From: Phenylobacterium glaciei
Lineage (GTDB): Bacteria; Pseudomonadota; Alphaproteobacteria; Caulobacterales; Caulobacteraceae
NCBI RefSeq assembly: GCF_016772415.1
Contig: NZ_JAGSGD010000001.1
Coordinates: forward strand, 124,001-188,000
DNA length: 64,000 bases
Direction of reading: 5' to 3'
Below, piece by piece: positions 52,324-62,261 of this stretch. The notes below the pieces were generated by a model. The model saw only the letters and a list, made by a program, of their open reading frames with translations. It ran no database searches and was not told where the DNA came from. The number at the start of each line of letters is the position of its first letter. The first letter of the stretch is position 1. The translations under genes and the position numbers were made by a program.

Positions 52324-53535
52324 CTAGACCTTGGCCATCACCAGGCAGCCGTTTGTGCCGCCGAAGCCGAAGCTGTTGGACATCACCGTCTCCACCTGCA
52401 GGTCGAGGCGCTTCCTCAGGATCGGCAGGTCGGCGAAGGCGGGGTCGAGGTTTTCGATGTGGGCGCTCTCGGCCAGGAAGCCGTTGTTCAGCATCAGCAG
52501 GGAGTAGATCGCCTCCTGGGCGCCGGCCGCCCCCAGGCTGTGGCCGGTGAGGGACTTGGTCGAGGAGATGTGGGGCGCCTTGTCCCCGAACACGGAACGC
52601 ACGGCCTCCATCTCCTTCATGTCGCCGACCGGCGTGGAGGTGCCGTGAGGGTTCAGGTAGTCGATCTTGCGCCCACCCAGGTCAGCCATGGCCAGGTTCA
52701 TGCAGCGGGCGGCGCCCTCGCCGGAGGGGGCGACCATGTCGAACCCGTCGGAATTTGCGGCGTAGCCGACGATCTCACCGTAGATCTTGGCCCCGCGCGC
52801 CTTGGCGTGCTCGTACTCCTCCAGCACCACCAGGCCCGCGCCGCCGGCGATCACGAAACCGTCGCGGGCGGCGTCATAGGCGCGGCTGGCCACGGAGGGC
52901 GTGTCGTTGAAGTTGGAGCTCATGGCGCCCATGGCGTCGAAGAGCACGCTGAGGGTCCAGTCGAGTTCCTCCGTGCCGCCGGCGAACACCACGTCCTGCT
53001 TGCCCATCGCGATCTGCTCGTAGCCGACCCCGATGCAGTGGGTGGAGGTGGCGCAGGCCGAGGAGATGGAGAAGTTCAGGCCCTTGATCTTGAACCAGGT
53101 CGAGAGCGTCGCCGAGGGCCCAGAGCTCATGGCCTTGGGCACCGCGAAGGGCCCCACGCGCTTGGGCCCGCGGGTCTTGGCGGTCTCGGCCGACTCAATG
53201 ATGGCCCGGGTGGAGGGGCCGCCCGAGCCGACGATCAGGCCGGTGCGCACATTGGAGACCTCGGCTTCTTCCAGGCCGGAGTCGGCGATCGCCTGTTCCA
53301 TGGCGATGTGGGCGAAACCGGTGCCCTGGGCCAGGAAGCGGGCCGCGCGGCGGTCCACCAGGGATTCCCAGTCGAGCTGGGGCTTGGCTTCGACCTGGCT
53401 GCGGAAGCCCAGCTCAGCATATTCCGGCGCGGCCCGGATGCCTGACCTGGCCTCTTGCAGCGAGGCGAGAACCTCATCGGCGTTCACGCCGATTGAGGAG
53501 ACGATACCGATACCCGTGATAACGACGCGGCGCAT
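52324..53535 (-). CDS. fabB: 3-oxoacyl-ACP synthase I FabB
   Basis: A 403-residue condensing enzyme required for unsaturated fatty-acid synthesis. The active-site Cys lies in [21 protein letters not shown], the two histidines in [18 protein letters not shown] and [21 protein letters not shown]; the nucleophile motif and the FabB-type start [22 protein letters not shown] distinguish it from FabF. It ends in [17 protein letters not shown]. Together with fabA, upstream, it makes the FabA/FabB anaerobic unsaturated pathway. Confidence 0.97.
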   Translation of the reverse strand: MRRVVITGIGIVSSIGVNADEVLASLQEARSGIRAAPEYAELGFRSQVEAKPQLDWESLVDRRAARFLAQGTGFAHIAMEQAIADSGLEEAEVSNVRTGLIVGSGGPSTRAIIESAETAKTRGPKRVGPFAVPKAMSSGPSATLSTWFKIKGLNFSISSACATSTHCIGVGYEQIAMGKQDVVFAGGTEELDWTLSVLFDAMGAMSSNFNDTPSVASRAYDAARDGFVIAGGAGLVVLEEYEHAKARGAKIYGEIVGYAANSDGFDMVAPSGEGAARCMNLAMADLGGRKIDYLNPHGTSTPVGDMKEMEAVRSVFGDKAPHISSTKSLTGHSLGAAGAQEAIYSLLMLNNGFLAESAHIENLDPAFADLPILRKRLDLQVETVMSNSFGFGGTNGCLVMAKV

Positions 53536-53567
53536 GTTTGCTCCCAGATCCGGACGGCTTTTACCGT

Positions 53568-54083
53568 TTACCGTTGGTAGAGGCCGACCCGCAGGTCAGT
53601 CGCCCAATAGATGGGGGTTCCATCGGCTTCCAGCACACCATCACCGATGCCCATGACAAGCCGACGGTTGATGACGCGCTTCATGTCGACCTTGTAGGTG
53701 ACCTTCTTAATGCTGGGGGTCACTTCGCCGCCGAACTTCACTTCGTTGCAGCCGAGCGCGCGGCCGCGGCCCTTGCCGCCGATCCAGCCCAGATAGAAGC
53801 CCACGAGCTGCCAAAGCGCGTCGAGGCCCAGGCTGCCCGGCATGACCGGGTCGCCGATGAAGTGGCAGTCGAAGAACCAGAGGTCGGGATTGATGTCGAA
53901 CTCGGCCTCGATGTAGCCCTTGCCGTGGGCGCCGCCGTCATCATTGATGGTGATGATGCGGTCGAACAGCAGCATGGGCGGCGACGGCAATTGCGCGTTG
54001 CCCGGTCCGAACATGTCTCCGCGGCCGCAGGCCAACAGCTCTTCGAAGCTGTAGTGGTCCTTGGCTTTCACACCCATCGTCAT
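53568..54083 (-). CDS. fabA: 3-hydroxydecanoyl-ACP dehydratase/isomerase FabA
   Basis: A 171-residue hot-dog-fold enzyme that both dehydrates and isomerises at C10, opening the unsaturated branch. Active-site His in [21 protein letters not shown] and Asp in the same stretch, with [24 protein letters not shown] before it. [21 protein letters not shown] continues the fold. Length equals E. coli FabA (172 aa). It starts the fabA-fabB-GNAT-fabI operon; the next gene upstream is an SH3 protein on the same strand. Confidence 0.98.
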   Translation of the reverse strand: MTMGVKAKDHYSFEELLACGRGDMFGPGNAQLPSPPMLLFDRIITINDDGGAHGKGYIEAEFDINPDLWFFDCHFIGDPVMPGSLGLDALWQLVGFYLGWIGGKGRGRALGCNEVKFGGEVTPSIKKVTYKVDMKRVINRRLVMGIGDGVLEADGTPIYWATDLRVGLYQR

Positions 54084-54141
54084 GCAGTTGGCCTTCCGGC
54101 TTTCAAAGAGGGTCAGGGCCTATCAGAGCCGGCCGCGTCGC

Positions 54142-54657
54142 TCAACGGCATTGGGGCCTGTCGTCGGTTCCCCAGAGTTCGGCGGCCGGGGCCCAGCCCG
54201 ATACGCCGTCCACCCGGAGCTTGCACCAAGCCTTGCTGTCGCACCGCACCAACGCGGCCAGCGACCGGGCGTTCAAAAAGGCGTGTGTGGAGGCGCTCGC
54301 CTTGGGCCCGCTATGCAGGGCCAGGGGCGTCGATTGAGTGCGCATCACCATCCGGCGGCCATCGGTGGTGCGCCGATGCACCCAGGCCAGGCCGTGTTCG
54401 GGGTCGCAGACCCGGCGCCACTCGCTGTTTTCCGCCACCACCTGCACCGGCAGGCCCTTGACCCGATAGACCCACAGCAGCCGATGGTCGTCGCCGGGGC
54501 CGGAGCGGGCGTTCACCTCGCCGAATTTCAGGGTCACATAGCGTGGAACCGGCAATCCGGAGGGGGTCGGTCGGTCCGCCGCGGCCAGGGCAGGCCCTAT
54601 TCCCAGCGCCCAGACCAGGGCCGCCACAAAGATCGGCGCCCACGCCCGCGCGCTCAT
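54142..54657 (-). CDS. Periplasmic bacterial SH3-domain protein
   Basis: A 171-residue exported protein. The signal SARAWAPIFVAALVWALGIGPALA precedes two SH3-like segments: RYVTLKFGEVNARSGPGDDH ... LPVQVVAENSEWRRVCDPEHGLAWVHR and a second around STHAFLNARSLAALVRCDSK. Cysteines at the ends of each may pair. SH3b proteins of this kind bind peptidoglycan or act as accessory envelope factors. I used ATG 54657; ATG 54687 would add ten residues (MSGQGEAETA). It precedes fabA on the same strand. Confidence 0.82.
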   Translation of the reverse strand: MSARAWAPIFVAALVWALGIGPALAAADRPTPSGLPVPRYVTLKFGEVNARSGPGDDHRLLWVYRVKGLPVQVVAENSEWRRVCDPEHGLAWVHRRTTDGRRMVMRTQSTPLALHSGPKASASTHAFLNARSLAALVRCDSKAWCKLRVDGVSGWAPAAELWGTDDRPQCR

Positions 54658-54770
54658 CGCCGTTTCCGCCTCGCCTTGGCCGCTCATATGCCCTTTGCTA
54701 GAGGTTCATCTCACGACGCGCCAGTCACCGCCGCGCCGCCCGCCCTTTTTCGAGTTCCGCGAATCCGCCC

Positions 54771-55757
54771 ATGCCCGCCCGAAAGCCCAAAGTCATCGTC
54801 ACGCGCAGGCTCCCCGATCCCGTGGAAACCCGGATGCGTGAGCTGTTCGACACCCAGCTCAACCTCAATGACGAGCCCCTGGATCGCGCGGGCCTGATCG
54901 CGGCGGTCTCGAGCGCCGACGTCATCGTCCCCACCATCACCGACAGGATCGACGCTGAACTGCTGAGCCATGCCGGGGAGCAGCTGAAGCTGATCGCCAA
55001 TTTCGGGGCCGGCGTGGACCATATCGACGTGGCCGCCGCCAATGCGCGGGGCATCGCGGTGACCAATACGCCGGGCGTGCTCACCGAGGACACCGCCGAC
55101 CTGACGCTGGCCCTGATGATGACGGTGTCGCGCCGCATCGTGGAGGGGGCCAATGTCGCTCAGGCCGGGGGCTTCACCGGCTGGGCGCCCACCTGGATGA
55201 TGGGCCGCCGGATTTCGGGCAAGCGGCTGGGAATTATCGGCATGGGGCGTATCGGCCAGGCCGTGGCGCGCCGGGCCAAGGCCTTCGGCATGCAGATTCA
55301 CTACCACAACCGCAAGCCGGTCAGCCCGCGCATCGCCGAGGACCTGGAGGCCACCTACTGGGAGAGTCTCGACCAGATGCTGGCCCGGATGGACATCATC
55401 TCGGTCAACTGCCCGCACACCCCGGCCACCTATCACCTGCTGTCGGCCCGCCGGCTGAAGCTGATGCAGCCCCACGCCATCCTGGTGAACACCGCCCGCG
55501 GCGAGATCATCGACGAGGGCGCCCTGGCTGATCAGCTGGCCAAAGGCGAGATCGGCGGGGCGGGCCTGGACGTCTTCGAGTTCGAGCCGGCCATCAATCC
55601 CAAGCTGCTCAAGCTGCCCAACGCCGTCCTCCTGCCCCACCTGGGTTCGGCCACGGTGGAGGCCCGCACCGAGATGGGCGAGAAGGTGATCATCAACATC
55701 AAGACCTGGATGGACGGGCACAAGCCCCCAGACCGGGTGCTGACGTCGATGCTGTAG
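54771..55757 (+). CDS. D-isomer 2-hydroxyacid dehydrogenase (glyoxylate/hydroxypyruvate reductase type)
   Basis: A 328-residue NAD(P)-dependent oxidoreductase. Catalytic domain with NFGAGVDHIDVAAANARGIAV and NTPGVLTEDTADLTLALMM. The nucleotide fold is LGIIGMGRIGQAVARRAKAFG, the catalytic Arg and Glu are in LVNTARGEIIDEGALADQL and GLDVFEFEPAINPKL, and the His in LLPHLGSATVEARTEMG. It reduces glyoxylate, hydroxypyruvate or similar 2-keto acids; the exact substrate is open. It is divergent from the SH3 protein (113-bp gap). Confidence 0.94.
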   Translation: MPARKPKVIVTRRLPDPVETRMRELFDTQLNLNDEPLDRAGLIAAVSSADVIVPTITDRIDAELLSHAGEQLKLIANFGAGVDHIDVAAANARGIAVTNTPGVLTEDTADLTLALMMTVSRRIVEGANVAQAGGFTGWAPTWMMGRRISGKRLGIIGMGRIGQAVARRAKAFGMQIHYHNRKPVSPRIAEDLEATYWESLDQMLARMDIISVNCPHTPATYHLLSARRLKLMQPHAILVNTARGEIIDEGALADQLAKGEIGGAGLDVFEFEPAINPKLLKLPNAVLLPHLGSATVEARTEMGEKVIINIKTWMDGHKPPDRVLTSML

Positions 55758-55774
55758 GGCTCGGGCTTACCACA

Positions 55775-55863
55775 CCGCTCATCCCGGCGACGGCCGGGAC
55801 CCAGATTCATCCGGAGCGGTTGGTGGGCTTCACCTGGATCCCGGCCTTCGCCGGGACGAGCGG
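55775..55863. repeat. REP-like palindromic repeat, family A (copy 4)
   Basis: CCGCTCATCCCGGCGACGGCCGGGACCCAGATTCATCCGGAGCGG ... CTTCACCTGGATCCCGGCCTTCGCCGGGACGAGCGG: the same composite as at 49294. It separates convergent genes. Confidence 0.9.
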
Positions 55864-55870
55864 AGAGAAA

Positions 55871-56917
55871 TTATGTCTTCGCGAACGGCTTGGGCCGCCG
55901 CGCGCCGCCCTGGCGTTCCAGCATCCAGCCGGGATATTCCGACGGCAGGGCGCTGATCTCGTCGAGGCGGGCGATCTGCTCGGGCGTCAGGACCAGGTCC
56001 ACGGCCGCAAGGTTGTCCTCCAGCTGTTCGAGGGTCTTGGCGCCGATGATCACGCTCATCACGTGTTGCTTGGAGAGCAGCCAGGCGAGCGCCACGCGGG
56101 CGACGGAGACGCCGTGGGCCTCGCCGATCTCGCGCATGGCGGCCACCACCGGCCAGGCGCGGTCGGTATTGACCGGCGGGAAGTCGAAATTGGTGCGCCG
56201 CGCGCCGTTCACGGCAGGAGCTCCGGGCCCGAACTTGCCGGAGAGAAGCCCCCCGGCCAGGGGAGACCAGACCATCAGGCCGACCTTTTCCTCGGTCAGC
56301 ATGGGGACCAGCTCGCGCTCCAGGTCGCGGCCGGCGATGGAGTAGTAGGCCTGCAGGGTCTCGAAGCGGGCATAGTCCTTGGCCGCGCTGATCCCCAGCG
56401 CCTTGGCGATCTTCCAGGCCGTCCAGTTGGAGACGCCCACATAGCGCACCAGGCCCTGGCGGGTCAGGTCGTCCAGGGCGCGCAGGGTCTCCTCGATGGG
56501 GGTGACCGTGTCGTTGCCGTGGATCTGGTAGAGGTCGATATGGTCGGTCTGCAGGCGATCCAGGCTGCCCTGCACCGAATCCATGATGTGGCCGCGCGAC
56601 GCGCCCTTGTCGTTGGGGCCAGGCCCCATCTCGCCGAACACCTTGGTGGCCAGGACCACGTCCTTGCGGGCCACGCCCAGGTTCTTCAGGGACTGGCCCA
56701 GCAGGGTTTCCGACTGGCCAAAGGAATAGACGTCGGCGGTGTCGATGAAGTTGACCCCGGCCGCCAGGGCCTGGCCGACGATGCCGTCCACCTCGCCCTG
56801 GTCCAGGGCCCCGATCATCTTCCAGATTCCCGCGTCGCTGTCGCCGCCGAAGGTCATGGTCCCCAGGCAGATTTCCGAGACGAACAGGCCGGTCCGGCCA
56901 AGCTGGTTGTACTTCAT
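55871..56917 (-). CDS. Aldo/keto reductase
   Basis: A 348-residue NADPH-dependent oxidoreductase of the AKR superfamily. The catalytic Asp and Tyr lie in NFIDTADVYSFGQSETLLGQ, the Lys in DVVLATKVFGEMG and the His in LYQIHGNDTVTP. The cofactor-binding end is VIIGAKTLEQLEDNLAAVDLVL. It belongs to the group of AKRs related to YajO/Tas with a MKYNQLGRTGLFVSEICLGT start. The substrate is unknown. It is downstream of moeB on the same strand (58-bp gap). Confidence 0.93.
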   Translation of the reverse strand: MKYNQLGRTGLFVSEICLGTMTFGGDSDAGIWKMIGALDQGEVDGIVGQALAAGVNFIDTADVYSFGQSETLLGQSLKNLGVARKDVVLATKVFGEMGPGPNDKGASRGHIMDSVQGSLDRLQTDHIDLYQIHGNDTVTPIEETLRALDDLTRQGLVRYVGVSNWTAWKIAKALGISAAKDYARFETLQAYYSIAGRDLERELVPMLTEEKVGLMVWSPLAGGLLSGKFGPGAPAVNGARRTNFDFPPVNTDRAWPVVAAMREIGEAHGVSVARVALAWLLSKQHVMSVIIGAKTLEQLEDNLAAVDLVLTPEQIARLDEISALPSEYPGWMLERQGGARRPKPFAKT

Positions 56918-56975
56918 GAGGGCGCTCCTTGGGCTTCCCCACAGCTAGGCGCGCCCTGTGACAGGCGCAACGGGC

Positions 56976-57719
56976 TCAAGCTCGCCCCCCGCAGACCTCG
57001 CACTCAGGATCGGGGCCGATCCGCACCGTGCGGGTTTCGCCCGACAGGCCGTCATAGATCAGCAGGCGTCCCGTCAGCGGATCGCCTGCGCCGGTCAGGA
57101 CCTTGATGGCCTCCAGCGCCATCATCGAGCCGATGACGCCGGCCAACGCGCCCACCACGCCGACGGCCGAGCAGGTCTCGGCGTCCGGCGGAATCTCGGG
57201 CACCAGGCAACGGTAGCAGGGGGCGCGGCGGAAGACCCCCACCTGGCCGGTCCAGCGGCCGATGGCGCCCGACACCAGGCTCACATGCTCGGCCACGCAG
57301 GCGGCGTTGACGGTGAAGCGGGTGGCGAAGTCATCGGTGCCGTCCAAGACGAGATCACAGCCGCGCACCAGGGCCCGCGCATTGGCTTCTTCCAGGTGGA
57401 CGGGGACGCGCTCGATATGGACGTGGGGGTTCAGGGCCGTCAGCCGATCGGCGGCGGCCTCCACCTTGCAGCGGCCCACATCGCCCTGCGTATAGATCAC
57501 CTGCCGCTGCAGGTTGGAGACGTCGACCCTGTCCGGATCGGCCAGCACCAGGGTCCCGACCCCGGCGGCGGCGAGATAGAGGGCGGCGGGCGCCCCCAGG
57601 CCCCCGGCTCCCACGATCAGCACGCGGGCGGCCTTCAGCCGCTGCTGGCCCGGACCGCCCACCTCGCGCAGCACCAGATGGCGGGCATAGCGTTCGACCT
57701 CGTCGTCGGAAAAACTCAT
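56976..57719 (-). CDS. moeB: MoeB/ThiF family adenylyltransferase
   Basis: A 247-residue E1-like enzyme that adenylates the C-terminus of MoaD or ThiS. ATP-binding motif [42 protein letters not shown] (Arg-finger region) and [21 protein letters not shown] are present. The zinc-binding cysteine pairs CYRCLVP and CEVCGG are retained at the C-terminus. MoeB would serve molybdopterin synthesis; a ThiF role is equally possible. It is divergent from hslV, 41 bp away. Confidence 0.93.
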   Translation of the reverse strand: MSFSDDEVERYARHLVLREVGGPGQQRLKAARVLIVGAGGLGAPAALYLAAAGVGTLVLADPDRVDVSNLQRQVIYTQGDVGRCKVEAAADRLTALNPHVHIERVPVHLEEANARALVRGCDLVLDGTDDFATRFTVNAACVAEHVSLVSGAIGRWTGQVGVFRRAPCYRCLVPEIPPDAETCSAVGVVGALAGVIGSMMALEAIKVLTGAGDPLTGRLLIYDGLSGETRTVRIGPDPECEVCGGRA

Positions 57720-57760
57720 CGACCTTGACCTGGACCCTTCGCCTGCTCACATCGGCGGAC

Positions 57761-58309
57761 ATGAGCAATCCTAGCAACTTTCCCGACTGGCACGGCACCA
57801 CCATCCTGGCCGTGCGCAAGGACGGCCATACCGTCATCGCCGGCGACGGTCAGGTGTCGATGGGCCAGACCATCGTCAAGGGCAACGCCCGCAAGGTCCG
57901 CACCCTGGCCGGCGGCAAGGTGATCGCGGGTTTCGCCGGCGCCACCGCCGACGCGCTCACCCTCATCGAGCGGCTGGAGGCCAAGCTGGAACAGTATCCC
58001 GACCAGCTGGCCCGGGCCTGTGTCGACCTGGCCAAGGACTGGCGCACCGACCGCTACCTGCGCCGGCTGGAGGCCATGCTGCTGGTGGCCGACAAGGACA
58101 ACATCTTCACCGTCACCGGGGTCGGCGACGTGCTGGAGCCCGAGACCGGGGTCGCGGCCATCGGCTCGGGGGGCAACTATGCGCTGGCCGCCGCGCTCGC
58201 CTTCATGGAGACTGACAAGAGCGCCGAGGCCCTGGCCCGGGACGCCATGGCGATCGCCGCCAGGATCTGCGTCTACACCAACGGCGCCCTGACGGTGGAA
58301 GTCCTCTAG
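57761..58309 (+). CDS. hslV: ATP-dependent protease subunit HslV
   Basis: A 182-residue threonine protease forming the HslVU proteolytic core. After a short propeptide ending HG comes [20 protein letters not shown], giving the N-terminal catalytic Thr upon processing. [20 protein letters not shown] and [18 protein letters not shown] are family motifs. ATG 57761 gives a 12-residue propeptide. HslV degrades misfolded and regulatory proteins with HslU. The partner hslU lies 1.06 kb downstream, separated by an unrelated secreted protein gene. Confidence 0.97.
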   Translation: MSNPSNFPDWHGTTILAVRKDGHTVIAGDGQVSMGQTIVKGNARKVRTLAGGKVIAGFAGATADALTLIERLEAKLEQYPDQLARACVDLAKDWRTDRYLRRLEAMLLVADKDNIFTVTGVGDVLEPETGVAAIGSGGNYALAAALAFMETDKSAEALARDAMAIAARICVYTNGALTVEVL

Positions 58310-58467
58310 GCAGGTAGCGTCACTAACCGCGCGGCGAGGTCGGCGCGGCCGAGCCGTGGCGCCGCTGCGGCGGCGGCCGGAGGATCGTCAGGCCTGGCGC
58401 AGGAGGGCTTGAGTATGCGCCGTCCCGCGGCTTAGCTGCAGCCTTGACCCGCCGGGGAGACGCCTCG

Positions 58468-59322
58468 TTGTCCAGACTGCTGTTGATCGCCGCCCTGACC
58501 CTGGCTGTAGGCCCCGTCCTGGCCGCCCCGGCCGCGGTTGATCCCGCCCCTGTGGTGGCCGCCGAGCGGGCCTTCGCCGCCGATGGCCTGGCGCTCGGCA
58601 TCCGCGACTCCTTCCTCAAGCATTCCGCGCCGGACGCCATCGTCTTCGCCCCCGACGTCCGCAAGGTGCACGAGACCTTCCCGAAGCGGCCCAGCGACCG
58701 TGGCGGGCCGCCCCTGGTCTGGTGGCCCCTGTGGGCGGGGATCGCGCGGTCGGGCGATCTGGGCTTCACCACCGGCCCCTCCACCTATGACGGCAAGCCG
58801 GGCGCGTATTATTTCACGGTCTGGAAGAAACAGGCGGACGGCACGTGGAAATGGGTGTTCGACGGCGGCGCGCCCTCCAGCACTGCAGGTGCGCCGCCCC
58901 AGGGGTCGCGGCCGGTCTATCTGCAGGTCTCGACCACCAAGGGGAAATATCCCGAATCCGCCTTCGCCGACGCGCGCAAGGCCGAGGCGGCCCTGAACGC
59001 AGCCGCCAAGACCGGAACGGCGGCGGCCTACAGCGCGGTGCTGGCCGACGATGGCCGGGTCGTGGGCTCGCCGGCCGCCCCCGGCAATGGGCCGGCCGCC
59101 CAGGCCGCCGAACTGGCCACCCGCCCGCCCGTCATGACCCTCGGCCCGACCCTTGGGGGTGAGACCTCCAAGGCGGGCGACCTCGCCTGGACCTATGGCG
59201 AGGCGGCCTGGACCCGCGACGGCAAGGCGCGCCAGGGCCACTATGTGCGGGTCTGGCGGCTCGATCCCAAGGGCTGGGCCCTGGTGTTCGACGAGATCCT
59301 GGCCGCGCCCCCGAAAAGCTGA
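58468..59322 (+). CDS. Secreted DUF4440/SnoaL-like protein
   Basis: A 284-residue protein with a signal peptide (SRLLLIAALTLAVGPVLA, cleavage near VLAAP). The mature part seems to contain two NTF2-like (DUF4440-type) segments: VVAAERAFAADGLALGIRDSF and later ARKAEAALNAAAKTGTAAAYSA. Conserved tryptophan strands (GAYYFTVWKKQADGTWKWVFD; GHYVRVWRLDPKGWALVFDE) follow each. Such domains bind small molecules; the ligand is unknown. There is no ATG at a suitable place; TTG 58468 has GGGGAGA seven bases upstream, and TTG 58444 is another possibility. It lies between hslV and hslU. Confidence 0.78.
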   Translation: MSRLLLIAALTLAVGPVLAAPAAVDPAPVVAAERAFAADGLALGIRDSFLKHSAPDAIVFAPDVRKVHETFPKRPSDRGGPPLVWWPLWAGIARSGDLGFTTGPSTYDGKPGAYYFTVWKKQADGTWKWVFDGGAPSSTAGAPPQGSRPVYLQVSTTKGKYPESAFADARKAEAALNAAAKTGTAAAYSAVLADDGRVVGSPAAPGNGPAAQAAELATRPPVMTLGPTLGGETSKAGDLAWTYGEAAWTRDGKARQGHYVRVWRLDPKGWALVFDEILAAPPKS

Positions 59323-59364
59323 CCCAGGCTTGAACCGGCCGATCCATGCCTATCTAAGGCCGGC

Positions 59365-60666
59365 ATGACTGAATTCTCACCGCGCGAAATCGTCTCCGAA
59401 CTCGACCGCTTCATCGTCGGTCACCCCGAGGCCAAGAAGGCCGTGGCCGTGGCCCTGCGCAACCGCTGGCGCCGCCGCCGGGTGCCAGAGGCTCTGCGCG
59501 ACGAGGTGACGCCCAAGAACATCCTGCTGATCGGCCCCACCGGGGTCGGCAAGACCGAGATCGCCCGACGCCTGGCGCGCCTGGCCCAGGCGCCGTTCCT
59601 GAAGGTGGAGGCCACCAAGTTCACCGAGGTCGGCTATGTCGGCCGCGACGTCGACCAGATCGTGCGCGATCTGGTGGAGATCTCGCTCTCCATGGTGCGC
59701 GAGAAGCGCCGCGCCGCCGTGCGCGCCAAGGCCGAGGCCGCCGCCGAGGAGCGCATCCTCGACGCCCTGACGGGGCCCGGCTCCACCGCCGCCCGCGAAA
59801 GCTTCCGCAAGAAGCTGCGCACTGGCGAGCTGGACGACAAGGAGGTGGAGCTGACCCTGGCCGACACCGGCGGCGGGCCGGGCATGTTCGAAATCCCCGG
59901 CCAGCCCAACATGGGCATGCTCAATCTCGGCGAGATGATGGGCAAGGCCTTCGGCGGCCGGACCAAGACCCACAAGACCACCGTCGCCGCAGCCCACGCG
60001 CCCTTGATCCAGGAAGAAAGCGACAAGCTGCTGGATCAGGAGGCCCTGACCCAGGAGGCCATCGAGCTGGCCGAGAACAACGGGATCGTCTTCCTCGACG
60101 AGATCGACAAGGTGGCCACCAGCCGCGAGCGCTCCGGCGGCGCCGATGTCTCCCGCGAGGGGGTGCAGCGCGACCTGCTGCCGCTGATCGAGGGCACCAC
60201 CGTCTCCACCAAGCACGGGCCGGTGAAGACCGACCATGTGCTGTTCATCGCCTCGGGCGCCTTCCACGTGGCCAAGCCCTCGGACCTGCTGCCCGAACTG
60301 CAGGGCCGCCTGCCAATCCGCGTGGAGCTGAAGCCGCTCAGCCGCGACGACATGCGCCGCATCCTCACCGAGCCCGAGGCCAACCTGATCGTCCAGCACC
60401 AGGCCCTTCTGGCCACAGAGGGCGTGACCCTTACCTTCACGCCTGAGGCCATCGACGCCCTCGCCGACGCCGCCGTGGCGGTGAACAGCTCGGTGGAGAA
60501 CATCGGCGCGCGCCGGCTGCAGACCATCCTGGAAAAGGTGCTGGAGGAGATCAGCTTCACCGCCTCGGACCGCTCGGGCGAAACGATCAGCATCGACGCG
60601 CCCTACGTGAAGGCCCACGTCGGCGACCTGGCCAAGGACGCCGACCTGTCGCGGTTCATCCTCTAG
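59365..60666 (+). CDS. hslU: ATP-dependent protease ATPase subunit HslU
   Basis: A 433-residue AAA+ unfoldase that feeds HslV. It starts [20 protein letters not shown], with Walker [22 protein letters not shown] near residue 57. The I-domain (about 110-240) includes [20 protein letters not shown], and Walker B is [21 protein letters not shown]. Sensor and arginine-finger region: [22 protein letters not shown]. It ends [12 protein letters not shown], the conserved C-terminal tail that docks into HslV. The stop overlaps the convergent MarR gene by four bases. Confidence 0.98.
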   Translation: MTEFSPREIVSELDRFIVGHPEAKKAVAVALRNRWRRRRVPEALRDEVTPKNILLIGPTGVGKTEIARRLARLAQAPFLKVEATKFTEVGYVGRDVDQIVRDLVEISLSMVREKRRAAVRAKAEAAAEERILDALTGPGSTAARESFRKKLRTGELDDKEVELTLADTGGGPGMFEIPGQPNMGMLNLGEMMGKAFGGRTKTHKTTVAAAHAPLIQEESDKLLDQEALTQEAIELAENNGIVFLDEIDKVATSRERSGGADVSREGVQRDLLPLIEGTTVSTKHGPVKTDHVLFIASGAFHVAKPSDLLPELQGRLPIRVELKPLSRDDMRRILTEPEANLIVQHQALLATEGVTLTFTPEAIDALADAAVAVNSSVENIGARRLQTILEKVLEEISFTASDRSGETISIDAPYVKAHVGDLAKDADLSRFIL

Positions 60667-61109
60667 TCGCGAGCGGCGTCGAGGATCTGGCGCACCCGCT
60701 GCAGGGTTGGCAGCAGCTGTTGAAGGTCCGTCTCGGCGATGGACCCCAACAACTCGGCGAACACCGGGTCCAGGGCCGCGATCGCCGCGTCCCGTGCCGC
60801 GCAACCGGCGGCGGTGACGCTGACGCCCTTGCCGCGGCCATCGGTCGGGTCTGGCGCAATCGACACCAGGCCCTGGCTCTCCAGCCGCTTGAGGGTTCCG
60901 GTTATCGCGCCCCGGGTCACCTGCAGGGCGCTGGCGATCTGCGCCGGGGCGCGGCGCCCATGGTCAAGGCGGATCAGATGGTTCAGCACCGTGAAACCGG
61001 CCAGGGACAGACCCCGCGGCAGGACGCGCTCGAAAGCGGTTCGAGACAGGTGCTCGATGATCGCGATCTCGTTGAAGAATACGAAGACCGTCGGCGGCGC
61101 CAGGCTCAT
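60663..61109 (-). CDS. MarR-family transcriptional regulator
   Basis: A 148-residue winged-helix dimer. Wing and recognition helix are in [50 protein letters not shown]- and C-terminal helices form the dimer, and no redox Cys pair typical of OhrR is obvious. MarR proteins repress neighbouring detoxification genes until a phenolic or quinone-like ligand binds. It is the second gene of an operon after a nitroreductase (start overlaps stop, ATGA), and palindromes at 62262-62294 upstream of that operon are candidate operators. Confidence 0.92.
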   Translation of the reverse strand: MSLAPPTVFVFFNEIAIIEHLSRTAFERVLPRGLSLAGFTVLNHLIRLDHGRRAPAQIASALQVTRGAITGTLKRLESQGLVSIAPDPTDGRGKGVSVTAAGCAARDAAIAALDPVFAELLGSIAETDLQQLLPTLQRVRQILDAARD

Positions 61110-62245
61110 GGGCGGATATGGGCGGCGAGGCCGCGGCGCGGCGCGGGGCCGGCCGGCTTAGCCCGCCCGATCCGCACCAGCATCTGCAGGGGCGCCAACG
61201 GCGTCGCCCCCAGCGCCGACTGGGTGGCGGCGTAGAGCCCCGCCATCTGTGGAAACTCCTGCAGGGACATGCTCCAGGGATGCATCGAAAGCCCCTGGCC
61301 CGTCGCCGCCAATTGCGCGCGGACATAGGCCCGGCCCGCGGCGATCTGAGTGGTCCGGCTGTTGTCGCCGCCCTTGAGCCAGAAGAAGGCGGGGGTCGCC
61401 CTCAGCATGTCGCGCCACATGTCGGCGCCGCTTTTCGAGGCGAAGGAGTTGGCGTCGGCCAGGCTCTCGCGACTGATCAGCCCCAAGGCCTTCAGCCCCT
61501 CAATCATCGGGCCGTCCAGCGCGATGCCGTCCCGGTGCTGGGCGATCTCCGCGGCGCCGATGCGCATCAGCCGCACCGACTCCATGTGGGTGGCGGGGGT
61601 CGCTGTCTCCACCTCCCAGGCTTGCCAACCCAGATCGATCAGCCGCGCGCGGGCGCGGTCCTCCGTCACCGCGCCCGCCGCGAGGCCCGGACTCCTGGCG
61701 GCCGCGATCACGGCGGTCAGCTCCGCGGGGTTGGGCGGGGCGTCCATCTGGAAGGGCGCGCGGTTGGTGTGGCGATTGAGAATCTGGCCAAACAGCGGGT
61801 CGCGGGCGACGGCGGCGTCGGGGACCAGCCGGACCCGTGCGACCGGGCGGGCGTCCAGGGTGGGCTGCGGTTCGCCCTCCGGCCACAGCGCGATCTCGGC
61901 GCGATGCCCAGCCTCGGCCGCAGCCTGGCTCAGAAGTTCCAGGAACGCGCCGCAGCCCAGGGTGATCTGACGGTTGGGCGGATCGGTGAAGGGCAGCAGC
62001 CGGGCGGTGTCGGCGTAGAAGACGATCTCGTCAGCACCCACCAGGTCCACAAGCCAGGGCTGCCGGTTGTGGGGATTGGGGGCCAGAATTGCGTGGGCCA
62101 GGGCGAACCGCCGGGGATCGCGCTCGCCCAGACCCGGAGCTCGCCACGCAGCGGCGGGGTCGGTGGCGGAGGTCGCCGAGCAGCCGGCGGCGGTCAAGGG
62201 CGCGGCGGCGGCCAGCCAGTGCAGGATTCCACGGCGGGTGGGCAT
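61106..62245 (-). CDS. Nitroreductase-family protein with Tat/lipoprotein signal (Acg-like)
   Basis: A 379-residue protein with the N-terminus MPTRRGILHWLAAAAPLTAAGCSA, a twin-arginine-type signal ending in a lipobox-like TAAGC. The body resembles the Acg/nitroreductase fold (a duplicated, FMN-poor nitroreductase as in Mycobacterium Rv2032): ALAHAILAPNPHNRQPWLVDLVG, LPFTDPPNRQITLGCGAFLELL, RHTNRAPFQMDAPPNPAELTAV and AAGRAYVRAQLAATGQGLSMHP. It may store flavin rather than act as an enzyme. It is the first gene of the operon with the MarR regulator, implying induction by an electrophile or nitro compound. Confidence 0.86.
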   Translation of the reverse strand: MPTRRGILHWLAAAAPLTAAGCSATSATDPAAAWRAPGLGERDPRRFALAHAILAPNPHNRQPWLVDLVGADEIVFYADTARLLPFTDPPNRQITLGCGAFLELLSQAAAEAGHRAEIALWPEGEPQPTLDARPVARVRLVPDAAVARDPLFGQILNRHTNRAPFQMDAPPNPAELTAVIAAARSPGLAAGAVTEDRARARLIDLGWQAWEVETATPATHMESVRLMRIGAAEIAQHRDGIALDGPMIEGLKALGLISRESLADANSFASKSGADMWRDMLRATPAFFWLKGGDNSRTTQIAAGRAYVRAQLAATGQGLSMHPWSMSLQEFPQMAGLYAATQSALGATPLAPLQMLVRIGRAKPAGPAPRRGLAAHIRP

Positions 62246-62261
62246 GGGCTGGCTCCGTTTC

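Noticed and set aside
57723-57757. A sigma-32 promoter for hslV (CTTGACC ... CTCACAT)
   Set aside because: The -10 does not match CCCCATNT and the start would leave essentially no leader.
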